Shown: in pieces, positions 63,369-64,000 of the stretch
Layout of the letters: each line of letters starts with the position of its first letter
How positions within the stretch are numbered: the stretch's first letter is position 1
Assembly: GCA_032017425.1 (NCBI GenBank)
Contig: DALZPW010000002.1
DNA from: Faucicola tetraodonis
GTDB lineage: Bacteria; Pseudomonadota; Gammaproteobacteria; Pseudomonadales; Moraxellaceae
Reading direction: 5' to 3' (one strand)
Length of the DNA stretch: 64,000 bases
The notes under the pieces: model-generated
The model's input: only the letters and a program-made list of their open reading frames with translations
Told to the model about the DNA's origin: nothing
Database searches by the model: none
Made by a program: the position numbers and the translations under genes

Positions 63369-64000
63369 ATGAAAGCATCTGATTATGTAGCAAATTGGCA
63401 GAATTCTTGGGTGATTGCTAATTGGAAAATGAATCCTAGCACACAGCTGACTGTCACAGCCCTTATGACCGATTTACAGCAGCAGCTACCTGCAGATGCA
63501 CTGCAAAGCTGTAACGTGGTTATTGCGCCGAGTTTTATGCATTTATCGACCACGCAACAAGCCATTCAACATGGGTCATTGAACATCGGGCTAGCTGCGC
63601 AAAACTTATGTGCACAACACGCCGATAAAGGCGCGTTTACTGGGGAAGTTTCGGGTGCTCAGCTCAAGGACGCTCAGGTAAATTATGTCTTAGTCGGACA
63701 TTCAGAACGCCGTCAATATTTTAATGAAGATGATGCTTGTTTAATCCGAAAAATTCGCAATACCTTTGCACATGATTTAACCGTTGTTTTTTGTATCGGT
63801 GAAACACAAGCCCAGTATGAGCAAAATCAGACCCAAGATGTGCTAGCAGCACAATTAACGGTAGTTAAACAACTAGCCGCTGAATTTGCTAATACCCAAT
63901 CTGAAAACGCCCAATTGAATAACTTAGCATCGCGATTGATTATTGCTTATGAACCCGTTTGGGCGATTGGTACAGGTAAAATCCCAACCATACAAGAAGT
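63369..64000 (+). CDS. tpiA: Triosephosphate isomerase, cut by the window end
   Basis: Interconverts dihydroxyacetone phosphate and glyceraldehyde-3-P. About 210 residues are visible. Motifs: IANWKMNPS with the catalytic lysine, VLVGHSERRQYF with the catalytic histidine, and YEPVWAIGTGKIPT with the catalytic glutamate. The N-terminus is about ten residues longer than usual. CAGGGA precedes the ATG. The C-terminus lies outside the window. Confidence 0.95.
   Translation, partial: MKASDYVANWQNSWVIANWKMNPSTQLTVTALMTDLQQQLPADALQSCNVVIAPSFMHLSTTQQAIQHGSLNIGLAAQNLCAQHADKGAFTGEVSGAQLKDAQVNYVLVGHSERRQYFNEDDACLIRKIRNTFAHDLTVVFCIGETQAQYEQNQTQDVLAAQLTVVKQLAAEFANTQSENAQLNNLASRLIIAYEPVWAIGTGKIPTIQE

Noticed and set aside
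1..64000. CRISPR arrays, prophage, insertion sequences, tRNA genes, a dif site
   Set aside because: No regularly spaced repeats with unique spacers, transposase or integrase other than XerD, tRNA cloverleaf or dif-like palindrome was seen by reading the spacers.

Overview
The window is a stretch of bacterial chromosome with the gene content of a gammaproteobacterium of the family Moraxellaceae (Moraxella / Faucicola / Psychrobacter type). This is inferred from protein character and gene order: a citrate synthase gene divergent from one long sdhCDAB-sucAB-lpd-sucCD block, a galU-pgi-galE cluster of the kind that flanks surface-polysaccharide loci in Acinetobacter, a dcw cluster beginning at rsmH without mraZ, pilB-pilC-pilD-coaE, KtrAB potassium uptake, and NadM-Nudix next to NadV. 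I see no phage, insertion sequence, tRNA, rRNA body or CRISPR array.

Layout. 1-270: two tandem minus-strand promoters of stable-RNA type reading off the left edge. 270-3838: map, msrB, then rpsB-tsf with a structured leader. 3986-10235: minus-strand metY, a candidate 59-residue membrane miniprotein, glyS, a TauE/SafE transporter and glyQ, so the two glycyl-tRNA synthetase subunits are split by an unrelated gene. 10816-15939: plus strand, an orphan membrane protein, an unusual lipid-binding (SCP2-like) protein with a long 11/18-residue helical repeat, bioB, bioF and hemJ. 15984-20242: minus strand, exoX-like nuclease, ktrB, ktrA, rlmB, ppnP. 20830-25373: plus-strand recN-algH-ruvX-orf-tusA-xerD, a tight and partly overlapping genome-maintenance cluster. 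25384-35193: minus strand, rlmA, then the cell-wall/division cluster rsmH-ftsL-ftsI-murE-[histidine phosphatase]-murF-mraY. 35437-40322: minus-strand galU-pgi-[degenerate UDP-sugar dehydrogenase]-galE operon. 40536-52645: minus-strand TCA supercluster sdhCDAB, sucAB, lpd, sucCD, divided by several internal hairpins. 53423-58359: gltA (+), nfuA (-), nadM-nudix and nadV (+). 58417-62935: minus-strand coaE, pilD, pilC, pilB. 63369-end: tpiA, cut by the window edge.

How the genes work together. Most of the window is core metabolism: the oxidative TCA cycle from citrate synthase to succinate dehydrogenase, peptidoglycan precursor synthesis and septal transpeptidation, nucleotide-sugar supply, biotin and haem synthesis, NAD salvage, translation factors and type IV pilus assembly. 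The less explained material is in the orphan genes and the spacers. The best candidates for something undescribed are the SCP2-hendecad-repeat protein at 11594, the 59-residue aromatic membrane protein at 5375, the dehydrogenase-like protein at 36480 that has lost its NAD-binding glycines and catalytic cysteine, and a recurrent pattern of short (10-21 bp) tandem duplications at gene borders. Identifications rest on reading the translated proteins and motifs; no database search was run.
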